A stretch of 64,000 nt of DNA. It comes from Roseiarcus sp963737365. Its GTDB lineage: Bacteria; Pseudomonadota; Alphaproteobacteria; Rhizobiales; Beijerinckiaceae. The notes beneath the pieces were generated by a model. The model saw only the letters and a list, made by a program, of their open reading frames with translations. It was not told where the DNA came from and did no database searches. The stretch is taken from NCBI GenBank assembly GCA_963737365.1, contig CAVTSD010000001.1, forward strand, positions 1 through 64,000. The letters are read 5' to 3'. Of this stretch, positions 17,595-25,818 are shown piece by piece. Both the position numbers and the translations under genes were made by a program. The stretch's first letter is position 1. Each line of letters begins with the position of its first letter.

Positions 17595-17963
17595 ATGACT
17601 GATTTGTTCTTGCTGTCTCGGGCTCAGATGCGTCGGATTGAGCGGTATTTTCCCTTGTCGCACGGGATCGCTCGGGTCGACGACCGGCGGATCGTCAGCG
17701 CGATTGTATTTGTGATCAAGAACGGGCTTCGCTGGCGCGACGCCCCGCCTGGGTATGGTCCGCACAAGACGATCTACAATCGGTTCATTCGCTGGAGCCG
17801 CTTGGGCGTGTTCAACAAGATTTTCGCAGCCTTGGCGCACAACGGCCGCAAGCCCGAGCGGGTGATGATCGACGCCACGCATCTCAAGGCGCATCGCACC
17901 GCCGCGAGCCTTTTAAAAAAGGGCCTGTTCCCCGACGTATCGGGCGCACCAAGGGGGGTTTGA
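17595..17963 (+). CDS. IS5/IS427 transposase, first reading frame (copy 2)
   Basis: 122 residues, identical to copy 1 except for the last three (RGV in place of KAA), which lie beyond the slip site. The A-AAA-AAG heptamer for -1 frameshifting is at 17915-17921. The first catalytic aspartate is in VMIDATHLKAHR. It is intact, so both copies may encode functional transposase. Confidence 0.9.
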   Translation: MTDLFLLSRAQMRRIERYFPLSHGIARVDDRRIVSAIVFVIKNGLRWRDAPPGYGPHKTIYNRFIRWSRLGVFNKIFAALAHNGRKPERVMIDATHLKAHRTAASLLKKGLFPDVSGAPRGV

Positions 17964-18349
17964 ACTCCAAGCTGCACGCGCTCTGCGACGGCAACGGACG
18001 TCCGCTCGTCATGCTCTTAAGCGAGGGGCAGATGAGCGATTACAAGGGCGCGGCGTTGATGTGGCCCGCCATGCCGAAAGCCAAGCAACTCCTGGCCGAC
18101 AAGGGTTACGACGCCGACTGGTTCCGCGCCGCCCTCGCCAAGCGCGGCGTCGCCGCCTGCATTCCTTCGAAATCCAACCGGAAGGTCGCGATCCCCCATG
18201 ACGCCGTCCTCTACAAACAGCGCCACAAGATCGAGAACATGTTCGGACGGCTCAAAGATTGGCGGCGCATCCACACCCGTTATGACCGCTGCGCCCATAC
18301 CTACTTCTCGGCAATCTGCATCGCCGCAACCGTCATATTCTGGCTGTGA
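17960..18349 (+). CDS. IS5/IS427 transposase, second reading frame (copy 2)
   Basis: 129 residues, differing from copy 1 by one residue near the end (AAT for AAA before VIFWL). It contains the second aspartate (ADKGYDADW) and the C-terminal catalytic block (HKIENMFGRLKDWRR). It is probably produced as a fusion after frameshifting at 17915-17921. Confidence 0.9.
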   Translation: MNSKLHALCDGNGRPLVMLLSEGQMSDYKGAALMWPAMPKAKQLLADKGYDADWFRAALAKRGVAACIPSKSNRKVAIPHDAVLYKQRHKIENMFGRLKDWRRIHTRYDRCAHTYFSAICIAATVIFWL

Positions 18350-18580
18350 TCAATGAGTTCCTGAGCTAGACTAGCACGGCGATCCGTCAGCAGGCCAGTA
18401 GAGATGCAGCAGATGTTGTCGAGATGACCGTGCGAGGCCTGCGTTTAGGTTCGGGCTAGCCAGAAATGAGTGCACCGATAGCCGCCGCCTTCTAACCAGC
18501 TTAAGTTGCTGCTCGGCCAGATCGAGTCGGTCGGCGAATAGCGTCGGCTGCGCGAAAAGCCCCAGCGGGAGCCCTGCGGA

Positions 18581-19612
18581 ATGAAAGCGCTCGTCAAGGA
18601 AAAGCCGGAGCCGGGCCTGTGGCTCGGGGAGCAGCCGGTGCCCGAAATTGGGCCCGACGACGTGCTGGTCAAGGTGCACAAGACAGGCATCTGCGGCACC
18701 GACATCCATATCTTCAATTGGGACGAGTGGGCGCGGAAGACGATCCCAACGCCAATGACGGTTGGGCATGAATATTCCGGCGTAATCGCGGAACTCGGCT
18801 CTAATGTGCGACGCCTCAAGCTCGGACAGCGCGTGTCAGGCGAAGGCCATGTGATTGGCATGAAGAGCCGGGCCGCGCGCGGCGGGCGCTATCATCTCGA
18901 TCCCGAGACGCGCGGCATCGGCGTCAATATCCCCGGCGCCTTCGCCGAATATGTGCGAGTGCCGGCGTTCAACATCGTGCCGCTCCCCGACGATGTCGAC
19001 GACGAGCTCGGCGCAATCCTCGATCCGCTCGGCAACGCGGTCCACACCGCGCTTGCTTTTGATCTTGTGGGCGAGGACGTGCTGATCACCGGGGCTGGGC
19101 CGATCGGCATCATGGCCGGCGCTGTCGCGCGCCATATTGGAGCGCGGCATGTCGTCATCACCGACATTAACCCGAAGCGCCTGAAGCTTGCGGAAGAGGT
19201 CGCCGACGTCGTCGCGGTCGACGTGTCGAAAACCGACCTCAAGGAGACGATGAGCCGCCTCAAGATGAAAGAAGGCTTCGACGTCGGGCTCGAAATGAGC
19301 GGCGCGCCCGCGGCGTTCGATCAGCTGTTCGACGCGATTGTCACCGGCGGCCGGGTCGCCCTGCTCGGCCTGCCCGCGAAGCCTGCCCTCGTGGACTGGA
19401 ACAAGATCATCTTCAAGCAGCTCACCATCAAGGGCATCTATGGGCGCGAGATGTTCGAGACCTGGCACAAGATGATCGCGATGCTGGAAAGCGGGCTCGA
19501 CGTGCGCAAGGTCATCACCCATCGCCTGCCGGTGACCAAATTCCTCGAAGGCTTCGAGATCATGCGTCGGGGCGAGAGCGGCAAGATCGTGCTGGACTGG
19601 ACGGGCGCGTAG
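18581..19612 (+). CDS. tdh: L-threonine 3-dehydrogenase
   Basis: 343 residues, the usual Tdh length. It would oxidise L-threonine to 2-amino-3-ketobutyrate with NAD+ in the cytoplasm. The catalytic zinc site is present (TGICGTDIHIFNW, GHEYSGVIAELG), as are the proton-relay/ligand region DPLGNAVHTAL and the Rossmann motif GAGPIGIMAG. The loop that normally carries the four structural-zinc cysteines reads GMKSRAARGGRYHLD and has none. Start: ATG with gggag upstream. The usual partner kbl is not adjacent. Confidence 0.88.
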   Translation: MKALVKEKPEPGLWLGEQPVPEIGPDDVLVKVHKTGICGTDIHIFNWDEWARKTIPTPMTVGHEYSGVIAELGSNVRRLKLGQRVSGEGHVIGMKSRAARGGRYHLDPETRGIGVNIPGAFAEYVRVPAFNIVPLPDDVDDELGAILDPLGNAVHTALAFDLVGEDVLITGAGPIGIMAGAVARHIGARHVVITDINPKRLKLAEEVADVVAVDVSKTDLKETMSRLKMKEGFDVGLEMSGAPAAFDQLFDAIVTGGRVALLGLPAKPALVDWNKIIFKQLTIKGIYGREMFETWHKMIAMLESGLDVRKVITHRLPVTKFLEGFEIMRRGESGKIVLDWTGA

Positions 19613-19761
19613 AGGGTCGCCGGCCTCCCTACGCGTCCGTTTTCAGCGATTCCAAAGGTTTGCGGCGCGGTTTACGAGTCGTTCCTGCTCCACAACGGCG
19701 AGCAGGCGGCCTAGGGCGCCGACACATCCTATGCGGACTCTGGATGCGGCGGGCCTGAGCG

Positions 19762-20058
19762 ATGGATGGTGCCGACGAGGTTGTCCACCAGCCGGTCCGG
19801 CTGCGCGTCATGGCGGCGCTCACCGCCTGCGATCCGAGCAGCGAGGGCCTCGACTTTACCCAGCTCAAGAAGCTGACCGGCGCGACCGACGGCAACCTCG
19901 GCGCGCATCTCGATCATCTGGCGCGCGCGGCTTACGTCGAAGTGACCAAAGCCTTCGTCGGCCGAAGGCCTCGCACCACGGTGAAAGCGAGCTCCCAAGG
20001 GCGAGCGGCGTTCGCTCGCCACGTGGCCTTCCTGAAGTCGATCATTGAAGGCGCATAA
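19762..20058 (+). CDS. Small winged-helix transcriptional regulator
   Basis: 98 residues. The pattern HQPVRLRVMAALTACD, then LDFTQLKKLTGATDGNLGAHLDHL, then a wing with RRPRTTVKAS is that of the HTH_34/ArsR-MarR-like single-domain regulators. These often repress a neighbouring gene. There is no sensor domain and no metal-binding cysteines. It lies between tdh and a convergent PanB-like gene. Its target is unknown. Confidence 0.8.
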   Translation: MDGADEVVHQPVRLRVMAALTACDPSSEGLDFTQLKKLTGATDGNLGAHLDHLARAAYVEVTKAFVGRRPRTTVKASSQGRAAFARHVAFLKSIIEGA

Positions 20059-20061
20059 GTG

Positions 20062-20859
20062 TTACAGGCCTCTGAGGAAAGCCTCGAACTCGGCGTCCGC
20101 GATCGGCGCCAGATGCTTGTCCTCCGGAAAGGCGCCCTTCTCGACATCGGCGCGGAATTCCTTGAACGCGGCGATCCGCTCGCGCTGCAGCCGATCGTAT
20201 TCGGCGCGAAAACTGCGATAGACTTTCGCGTGCCGCGGCTGATGGCCGCGCGAATAGCCGAGCACATCCTCGGCGAACAGATATTGCGCGTCGCAGCCTG
20301 AGCCGGCGCCCATCGACATGAGGACAAGCGATGTGCGCTTAGCAATCTCGCTCGCCACGCGCGCTGGGACGACCTCGATCTCGGCCGCGACCGCCCCGGC
20401 AGCCTCGAGCTGCTTCACGTGATGATAGACATGCATCGCTTCTGCCGCAGTCTTGCCAACCGCCTTGAAGCCGCCGCTCCATGTCGCTCGCGCGGGGATG
20501 AGCCCGACATGGCCTACGACGGGTATGCCCTCGGCCGCGAGCTTCGCGATCGTGTCGAGACTGCCGGCGCAATAGAACGCGTCCCCGCCGATCATCAGAT
20601 TTTTGTGCGCAGCGCGCAGATAGTCCTCATAGGTGCAGTGCTGGCCGTAGATAAGCCCGACCTGAACGAAACAGTCGCCTGCGGCCTCGCGCATCGCAGA
20701 GGACCAAAGGTGCTCAACGATCGACAGAATATCGATGCCGGCGGCGGACGCCGCGGCCGCCTCTTCGGGCGTCTCGACGAACAGCATCGTCAGTTGCCGC
20801 TTGCCCTTGAGCTTGCGCAGGTCGTGAACCGTCAGCCGATTATGTTTCGTTAAAGCCAT
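20062..20859 (-). CDS. PanB-like ketopantoate hydroxymethyltransferase homologue (divergent)
   Basis: 265 residues from the ATG at 20857-20859, which has a strong ggaggggatgag ribosome-binding site. The phosphoenolpyruvate/pyruvate-type barrel signatures of PanB are visible in the second half: VVGHVGLIPARA, GGFKAVGKTAAEAM, EAAGAVAAEIEVVP, then MGAGSGCDAQYLFAEDVLG. The first half lacks the usual VGDSLGMV metal-binding motif; the region reads GIDILSIVEHLWSS instead. It may act on a different 2-oxo acid, or lack activity, rather than serve pantothenate synthesis. The second pantothenate gene panC is not nearby. Confidence 0.72.
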   Translation of the reverse strand: MALTKHNRLTVHDLRKLKGKRQLTMLFVETPEEAAAASAAGIDILSIVEHLWSSAMREAAGDCFVQVGLIYGQHCTYEDYLRAAHKNLMIGGDAFYCAGSLDTIAKLAAEGIPVVGHVGLIPARATWSGGFKAVGKTAAEAMHVYHHVKQLEAAGAVAAEIEVVPARVASEIAKRTSLVLMSMGAGSGCDAQYLFAEDVLGYSRGHQPRHAKVYRSFRAEYDRLQRERIAAFKEFRADVEKGAFPEDKHLAPIADAEFEAFLRGL

Positions 20860-21078
20860 CTCATCCCCTCCCAAACTGGCTGTCCGATAATGCAAGGAGG
20901 AGGAGGGGGAGCGCAAATGCTGGACCGCCTCGGATGTCGTGAGAGAACACATTGTGTTGAAGAGGCTGACACAAGGTCAAACCTTCATCCCGCTGTCATA
21001 TTGCCGTGGCGTTTGGCGGGCCTGTTCGTTGGGATCGGACGAAGCAACCGAGCTCCGACTGCAATTGGGGGGACGCAC

Positions 21079-22539
21079 ATGCTGCTAAAAACTAGGTTGC
21101 TCATCAGTGTCGCAGCCGTTGTGGTCGGGGCGCCGGCGAGCGCCCAAAGCATTTCCTCATTCACCGAGGGCGACGTCGTGGTCTCCGTCGAGGGAAACGG
21201 CAGCAACACAGGAAACTACGCCGATAACCAGGCGGCGCCACTTACGCTCTACGAATACGGTTCGGGCGGCATGGGCTTTGCCGGCTCCTTCACGCTCCCG
21301 CAAACCAACTCGGGAGCCAATTTCGCTGTCTCGGGCGAATATGGCTCGTCGTCTGAAGGGACCCTGCAGCTATCGGGCAGCGGCCGTTACCTGACGATCA
21401 TGGGGTACGGCGTCAACGCGAATGCGTTTAACGCCAATCCGGGTTCCTACAGTCCCGATCCGACCAACATTGCGCTCGGACAGTCGGGAAGCCAGACCGG
21501 TCAGTCCTACACGGCCGTCCCGCGGGTGGTTGCGCTAATCGGGCAGAACGGTTCGGTCAATTCCTCGACCGCGCTTTATAACATTTTCAACGCCAACAAC
21601 CCGCGCAGCGCCTACACGGTCGACGGAACGTCGTTCTATGTCTCGGGCCAGGGCGACTATCCCGACGCGACTGGCGGAGTCTTCTACGCGACCCTTGGAA
21701 GTCATTCCGCGACTTCGATCACCGGCGCCGACGCCGGCAGCGGCACGTCGCAGGACACCCGCGAGGTTCAGGTCTACAACGGCCAGCTTTATGTCTCATC
21801 CGACAGCAAAAAGGGCTCGACCAATCGCGATTACGTCGGCACGCTCGACGCCAAGGGAGCGTTGCCGACGAGCGTGGCGAATGGCGGCAATGGCCCCGCG
21901 ATGCTGCCTGGCTTCGGCAATTCCGGCGGCACCGGCAAGATCACCGTCACCGCTGCGAACGCCAACAACGTCAATGCCGGCCTCATCGGCAAAAACGAGA
22001 CGGTGAACCTCAGCCCGGAGAACTACTTCTTCGCCAATCCCGATACGCTGTATGTGGCCGACAGCGGCTCGCCGAAGAACACCTCGGCCAGCAGCTCGCT
22101 TGGCGACGGCGGCCTGCAGAAGTGGACCTTGTCCAATGGAACCTGGACGCTCGACTACACGCTGTCGGTCGGGCTCAACCTCGTCGCGAACAGCGGAACC
22201 TCGGGATCGACCGGTCTTTATGGCCTGACCGGCAAGGACGTGGCGGTGGACGGCGTGCAGGAAGTTGAATTGTTCGCGACGAACTACACGATTGGCGACA
22301 CCGACCCGACCTATCTCTATGGCATTTCCGACGTGCTGGGCGATGTCACGGCTCAAGCCGGCGAGAGCTTCGTCGAGCTTGAGCAAGCGCCCGCGGACGC
22401 CAACTTCAAGGGCGTAGCATTCGCGCCGTCGCCTGTGCCCGAGCCCACGACCTGGGCGATGATGCTCCTGGGCTTCGCTGGCTTGGGCTTCTCTGCTAGG
22501 CGTCGTTTGCAAGCGAGAACTTCGCGCGCGACGGCCTAA
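21079..22539 (+). CDS. PEP-CTERM sorted extracellular protein
   Basis: 486 residues. It has a signal peptide (LLISVAAVVVGAPASAQ), a long Ser/Gly/Asn/Thr-rich beta-type body with no recognised domain, and a C-terminal sorting tag: PVPEPTTWAMMLLGFAGLG followed by SARRR. The tag (PEP motif, membrane helix, arginine cluster) is the substrate signal for an exosortase/EpsH system, which would release the protein to the cell surface or exopolysaccharide layer. No exosortase gene is present in this window. The ATG is preceded by ggggggac. Confidence 0.88.
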   Translation: MLLKTRLLISVAAVVVGAPASAQSISSFTEGDVVVSVEGNGSNTGNYADNQAAPLTLYEYGSGGMGFAGSFTLPQTNSGANFAVSGEYGSSSEGTLQLSGSGRYLTIMGYGVNANAFNANPGSYSPDPTNIALGQSGSQTGQSYTAVPRVVALIGQNGSVNSSTALYNIFNANNPRSAYTVDGTSFYVSGQGDYPDATGGVFYATLGSHSATSITGADAGSGTSQDTREVQVYNGQLYVSSDSKKGSTNRDYVGTLDAKGALPTSVANGGNGPAMLPGFGNSGGTGKITVTAANANNVNAGLIGKNETVNLSPENYFFANPDTLYVADSGSPKNTSASSSLGDGGLQKWTLSNGTWTLDYTLSVGLNLVANSGTSGSTGLYGLTGKDVAVDGVQEVELFATNYTIGDTDPTYLYGISDVLGDVTAQAGESFVELEQAPADANFKGVAFAPSPVPEPTTWAMMLLGFAGLGFSARRRLQARTSRATA

Positions 22540-22686
22540 GCCGCCAACACCACTGGCTCCGCCGCTGCGCTGAGCCAACACGTTGGGACAGCGATCTTTG
22601 ACCCGCTCGTGGCCTGCCTAAAGTCGATCAACGATCGGGCTTGATCCCAGCGTTGACCTTGCCCATCCGGGCGGCGACAACTCGTC

Positions 22687-23070
22687 ATGATCCGCGGCTT
22701 TTTCATCCTCCTTTCTTTTCAGCTCGTCGGCGAGGTGGTCGCGCGAGGCCTCGCTCTGCCCGCGCCAGGCCCGGTGATCGGGCTTGCATTGCTTGTCGTC
22801 GCGCTTGCCCTTTACCAGCGGTGGCAGCCGCTCGATGAGGAGACCCTGGCGGAGAGCGACGCCGGCAAGGCGGCTAGAGGGCTGCTCACGGCCTTGCCGC
22901 TTTTGTTCGTCCCCGCGGGCGTCGGCGTGGTGCAGTATGTTGGGTTGTTGCGCGAACAGGGATTGGCGTTGGCTGTGGCGCTTGTCGTCTCGACGGTTGC
23001 GACGCTGCTCGCCACCGTCGGCGTCTTTCTCCTCGTCAAGCGTTTCACGAGCCCGAAGGCGGACGCATGA
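22687..23070 (+). CDS. CidA/LrgA-family membrane protein
   Basis: 127 residues with four hydrophobic segments and the family hallmark ALPAPGPVIGLALL near residue 25. CidA/LrgA proteins are holin-like membrane proteins linked to murein hydrolase control and, in later work, to transport of small carboxylates. The stop overlaps the start of the LrgB gene by four bases (atga), so the pair is translationally coupled. A short basic C terminus ends the protein. Confidence 0.88.
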   Translation: MIRGFFILLSFQLVGEVVARGLALPAPGPVIGLALLVVALALYQRWQPLDEETLAESDAGKAARGLLTALPLLFVPAGVGVVQYVGLLREQGLALAVALVVSTVATLLATVGVFLLVKRFTSPKADA

Positions 23071-23783
23071 CCCCATTCCGCCTCTGGGTCTATCTGCAGA
23101 CGACGCCGCTCTTCTGGCTGACGGCGACGCTCGCGGCCTTTCTCATCGCCGACGCCCTGGCCAGAGCGGCCGGCCGGCGCCCGATCGTCAACAACGTCCT
23201 AATCTCCATTGCTTTGCTCGGAGGCCTACTGAAGCTTACCGGCACGGATTACCAAACCTATTTCAACGGCGCGCAGTTCGTGCATTTCCTGCTCGGACCC
23301 GCGACAGTCGCGCTCGGCGTGCCGATCTACACCAACTTCGCGCTGGTCAGACGCAATGTCTGGCCGCTCGCGGCGGCTCTTCTCGTTGGGGCCATCGTGG
23401 CCATCGCTTCGGCGGTGCTGGTCGCCAAGGGGCTCGGCGCGCCGCGCCCGGTCCTCATCGCGCTCGCGCCGAAGTCGATCACTGCGGGCGTTGCGATGGC
23501 GGTGACCGAAACGATGGGTGGCGCGCCGCCGCTGACCGCCGTCCTCGTCATCGCCACTGGCGTCTTGGGCGCGATCATCGTGACCCCGCTCATGGACGCG
23601 CTCGGCGTGACCGACTACGCCGCGCGCGGCTTCGCCGTTGGGCTTGCGTCGCACGGCATTGGCACGGCGCGGGCGTTTGCGGTCGATCCGGTCGCGGGGG
23701 TGTTCGCCGGTCTTGCGATGGGGCTCAACGCCGTCGTAACGCCCGCGGTGATCCCGGTGCTCCTTCCCTGGTTGATTGGGTAA
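23067..23783 (+). CDS. LrgB/CidB-family membrane protein
   Basis: 238 residues, multi-pass membrane protein, the constant partner of CidA/LrgA. The family blocks FLLGPATVALGVPIY, APKSITAGVAMAV and ASHGIGTARAF are all present. Its ATG overlaps the stop of the upstream gene. The pair may handle short-chain organic acids or modulate autolysis; no LytTR or LysR regulator is adjacent to indicate which. Confidence 0.9.
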   Translation: MTPFRLWVYLQTTPLFWLTATLAAFLIADALARAAGRRPIVNNVLISIALLGGLLKLTGTDYQTYFNGAQFVHFLLGPATVALGVPIYTNFALVRRNVWPLAAALLVGAIVAIASAVLVAKGLGAPRPVLIALAPKSITAGVAMAVTETMGGAPPLTAVLVIATGVLGAIIVTPLMDALGVTDYAARGFAVGLASHGIGTARAFAVDPVAGVFAGLAMGLNAVVTPAVIPVLLPWLIG

Positions 23784-23928
23784 CGAAGGGGCGCGGGCTC
23801 GGCTCACCAGCTCGAAATGCGAAAAATCCCCGCGACACGAGGGACCCTCGCAAACTCAAGCGCGGGCTCACTCGCTCACTCCCCTTGCAATGCCGGCGAC
23901 CCTGATTTCGGACCCTCGTCAGTCCTGC

Positions 23929-24240
23929 TTATTTCCCGAGGACGGCCGCCGCATCGAAAGCGTCATATGCTCTGGGGTCGCCCGCGTGGAACATGACCAC
24001 GGTGACGCCGAAGTCGTCGAACGCATTCACGTAGATTGGCATGAGCCGGAACGCGCTATAGCCATTCTGCAGGGTGAGTTCCGCCGCGCGGCGCATCGTT
24101 GTCTCGCGAACAAACGGCGCCGCATACGGTTTGACGTCCAACCGCACCATGTTCGGCGCGAACGCCGTTTCCTGAACGCCCGCGCATCCCGCGAGCGCGA
24201 GTGCGGCGACAACCAACGCGCAGGTGCGTCCAAAAACCAT
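23929..24240 (-). CDS. Small lipoprotein of unknown function
   Basis: 103 residues with a lipoprotein signal (VVAALALAGCAG, with the acylated cysteine at residue 19). The mature part of about 85 residues includes RRAAELTLQNGYSAFRLMPI, similar to the short periplasmic lipoproteins that carry an AELTLQNGY-like core. The function is unknown. Its start is seven bases after the stop of the upstream aminopeptidase gene, so the two are probably co-transcribed. Confidence 0.75.
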   Translation of the reverse strand: MVFGRTCALVVAALALAGCAGVQETAFAPNMVRLDVKPYAAPFVRETTMRRAAELTLQNGYSAFRLMPIYVNAFDDFGVTVVMFHAGDPRAYDAFDAAAVLGK

Positions 24241-24247
24241 GTCCGCC

Positions 24248-25633
24248 TCACCGGCTTGGATAACGCTCGCTTAAAAGTTCGAACAAAGCCCGCGCCGCCT
24301 GGATCTCGCCGCCCGTGGGCCCATGGGCGCGCGGCTTCGGGTTCCAGGCGTAGACGTCGAAATGCGCCCAGGTTTTCGTTTTCTCGACGAACCGCCTGAG
24401 AAACAGCGCCGCGGTGATCGAGCCGGCCATTCCGGCGCCCGAGCCCGAATTGCTGATGTCGGCGACCGACCCTTCGATCATCACATCGTAAGGCCGCCAG
24501 AGCGGCATGCGCCACAGCGGATCGCGCACGCGCGCGGAATGGCTGGCGATCGAAGCGGCGAGCGTGTCGTCGTCGGTGTAGAAGGGCGGCAGATCGGGGC
24601 CGAGCGCGACCCGCGCCGCGCCCGTCAAGGTGGCGAAATCGAACATGAGCTCCGGCGCTTCCTCGTCCGCAAGCGCGAGCGCGTCGGCGAGGATCATCCG
24701 CCCTTCCGCGTCGGTGTTGCCGACTTCGACTGAGACCCCCTTGCGGCTGACGATCACGTCGCCCGGACGCATCGCCGGCGCCGAGATCGCATTCTCGACG
24801 ATCGGGATCAGCGTCCTCAAGCGGAGATCGAGCCCCGCCTCCATGATCATCCGCGCAAGCGTGAGCGCCGTCGCCGCGCCGCCCATGTCCTTCTTCATCA
24901 GTTCCATGCCTGAGGCCGGCTTGATGTCGAGGCCGCCGGTATCGAAGGTGACGCCCTTGCCGACAATCGCGACTTTCGGCGCGTCCTCGCGTCCCCAGGA
25001 AAAGTCGACAAGCCGCGGCTCCTCGGCGCCCGCGCGCCCGACCGCGTGGATGAGGGGAAAATTGGCGCCGATGAGTTCGTCGCCGCGCACCATGGTGACG
25101 CTCGCGTCGAAATGCTCTGCGAGCCTGACCGCCTCCTGTTCAAGCGCGTTCGGGCCAAGGATGTTGGCGGGCGCATTAATGAGATCGCGACCGTACGCGA
25201 TCGCTTCGGCGATGCGATGAATCTGGACGGCGTCGATCTCGTCGGGCGCGACGAGCTGGGGCGCCGGCGCCTTGCTCACCTTGAAGCGATCATACCGATA
25301 GAGCGCGAGCAGGAACCCGAGCGCGGCAAGATCGGCGTCTGGAGGCGGGTTGGCGAACCGGTAGACGCCTTCGGGCAATGACGTTGCGAGCTTGCCGGGG
25401 CCGAACGGATCGCGCATCGCTGCGTTGGCTTCGTCCACCCCGAACAGCACGCCGGCGAGAGCGCCAGCCTCGCCGGGGAGAAGCTGCATCCGTCCGGCTT
25501 TCGGCTGGAAGCCGCAGCGTTCGGCGAAGGCGGCGGCGCTCTCGCCGATCGTCGATTTGACCGACGGCCAGTTCTCCGCGTTGACCAGCCAAACTGGCGT
25601 CGCGTCAGGCGTTGACGAAGCAAATGCGAGCAA
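24248..25633 (-). CDS. Leucyl aminopeptidase family protein (M17)
   Basis: 461 residues, cytosolic M17 metallo-aminopeptidase. The catalytic hallmark NTDAEGRMILADAL and the metal-binding lysine/aspartate region VAIVGKGVTFDTGGLDIKP (KGVTFDTGG core) are intact, as is MKKDMGGAAT. The N-terminal part is the variable regulatory domain. The ORF starts with TTG at 25631-25633. The short form is typical of alphaproteobacterial PepB-like proteins. It probably trims peptides during protein turnover. Confidence 0.9.
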   Translation of the reverse strand: MLAFASSTPDATPVWLVNAENWPSVKSTIGESAAAFAERCGFQPKAGRMQLLPGEAGALAGVLFGVDEANAAMRDPFGPGKLATSLPEGVYRFANPPPDADLAALGFLLALYRYDRFKVSKAPAPQLVAPDEIDAVQIHRIAEAIAYGRDLINAPANILGPNALEQEAVRLAEHFDASVTMVRGDELIGANFPLIHAVGRAGAEEPRLVDFSWGREDAPKVAIVGKGVTFDTGGLDIKPASGMELMKKDMGGAATALTLARMIMEAGLDLRLRTLIPIVENAISAPAMRPGDVIVSRKGVSVEVGNTDAEGRMILADALALADEEAPELMFDFATLTGAARVALGPDLPPFYTDDDTLAASIASHSARVRDPLWRMPLWRPYDVMIEGSVADISNSGSGAGMAGSITAALFLRRFVEKTKTWAHFDVYAWNPKPRAHGPTGGEIQAARALFELLSERYPSR

Positions 25634-25818
25634 GGTGGAGGCCTCCGTCGGACGGACACGATCGCAGGCGGCTTAGCCTGATTTCCGGGCTCGGCATAGG
25701 CTTTGGCTCTCCGCCGGGAGGCGAGGCTTGACTTGCCTTGGCCCTTGCGGTGGTTAGGGCCGCGCACTCAAATTAGGCGCCGTTGGCGCTTGCCCCGAGA
25801 AGCGTTGAGGAGGATCGA

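Larger units (their letters stand above)
17519..18369 (+). mobile_element. IS5-family (IS427 group) element, copy 2
   Basis: An 851-bp near-duplicate of the element at 5829-6678, in the same orientation. Visible differences are few: about eight positions, including an extra g before the ATG at 17595 and ggg for gcg near the end of the first ORF. The left repeat ctaggctcaggacctatta is intact. The right repeat is slightly altered (gagttcctgagctag). Confidence 0.9.

Noticed and set aside
18370..18580. Possible IS110-like remnant between the IS copy and tdh
   Set aside because: Only a short stretch (LLLGQIESVGE) resembles it; too little to support.
22784..23905. Plus-strand ORF overlapping the LrgA/LrgB genes
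   Set aside because: The two overlapped genes have clear family motifs in their own frames; this frame has none.
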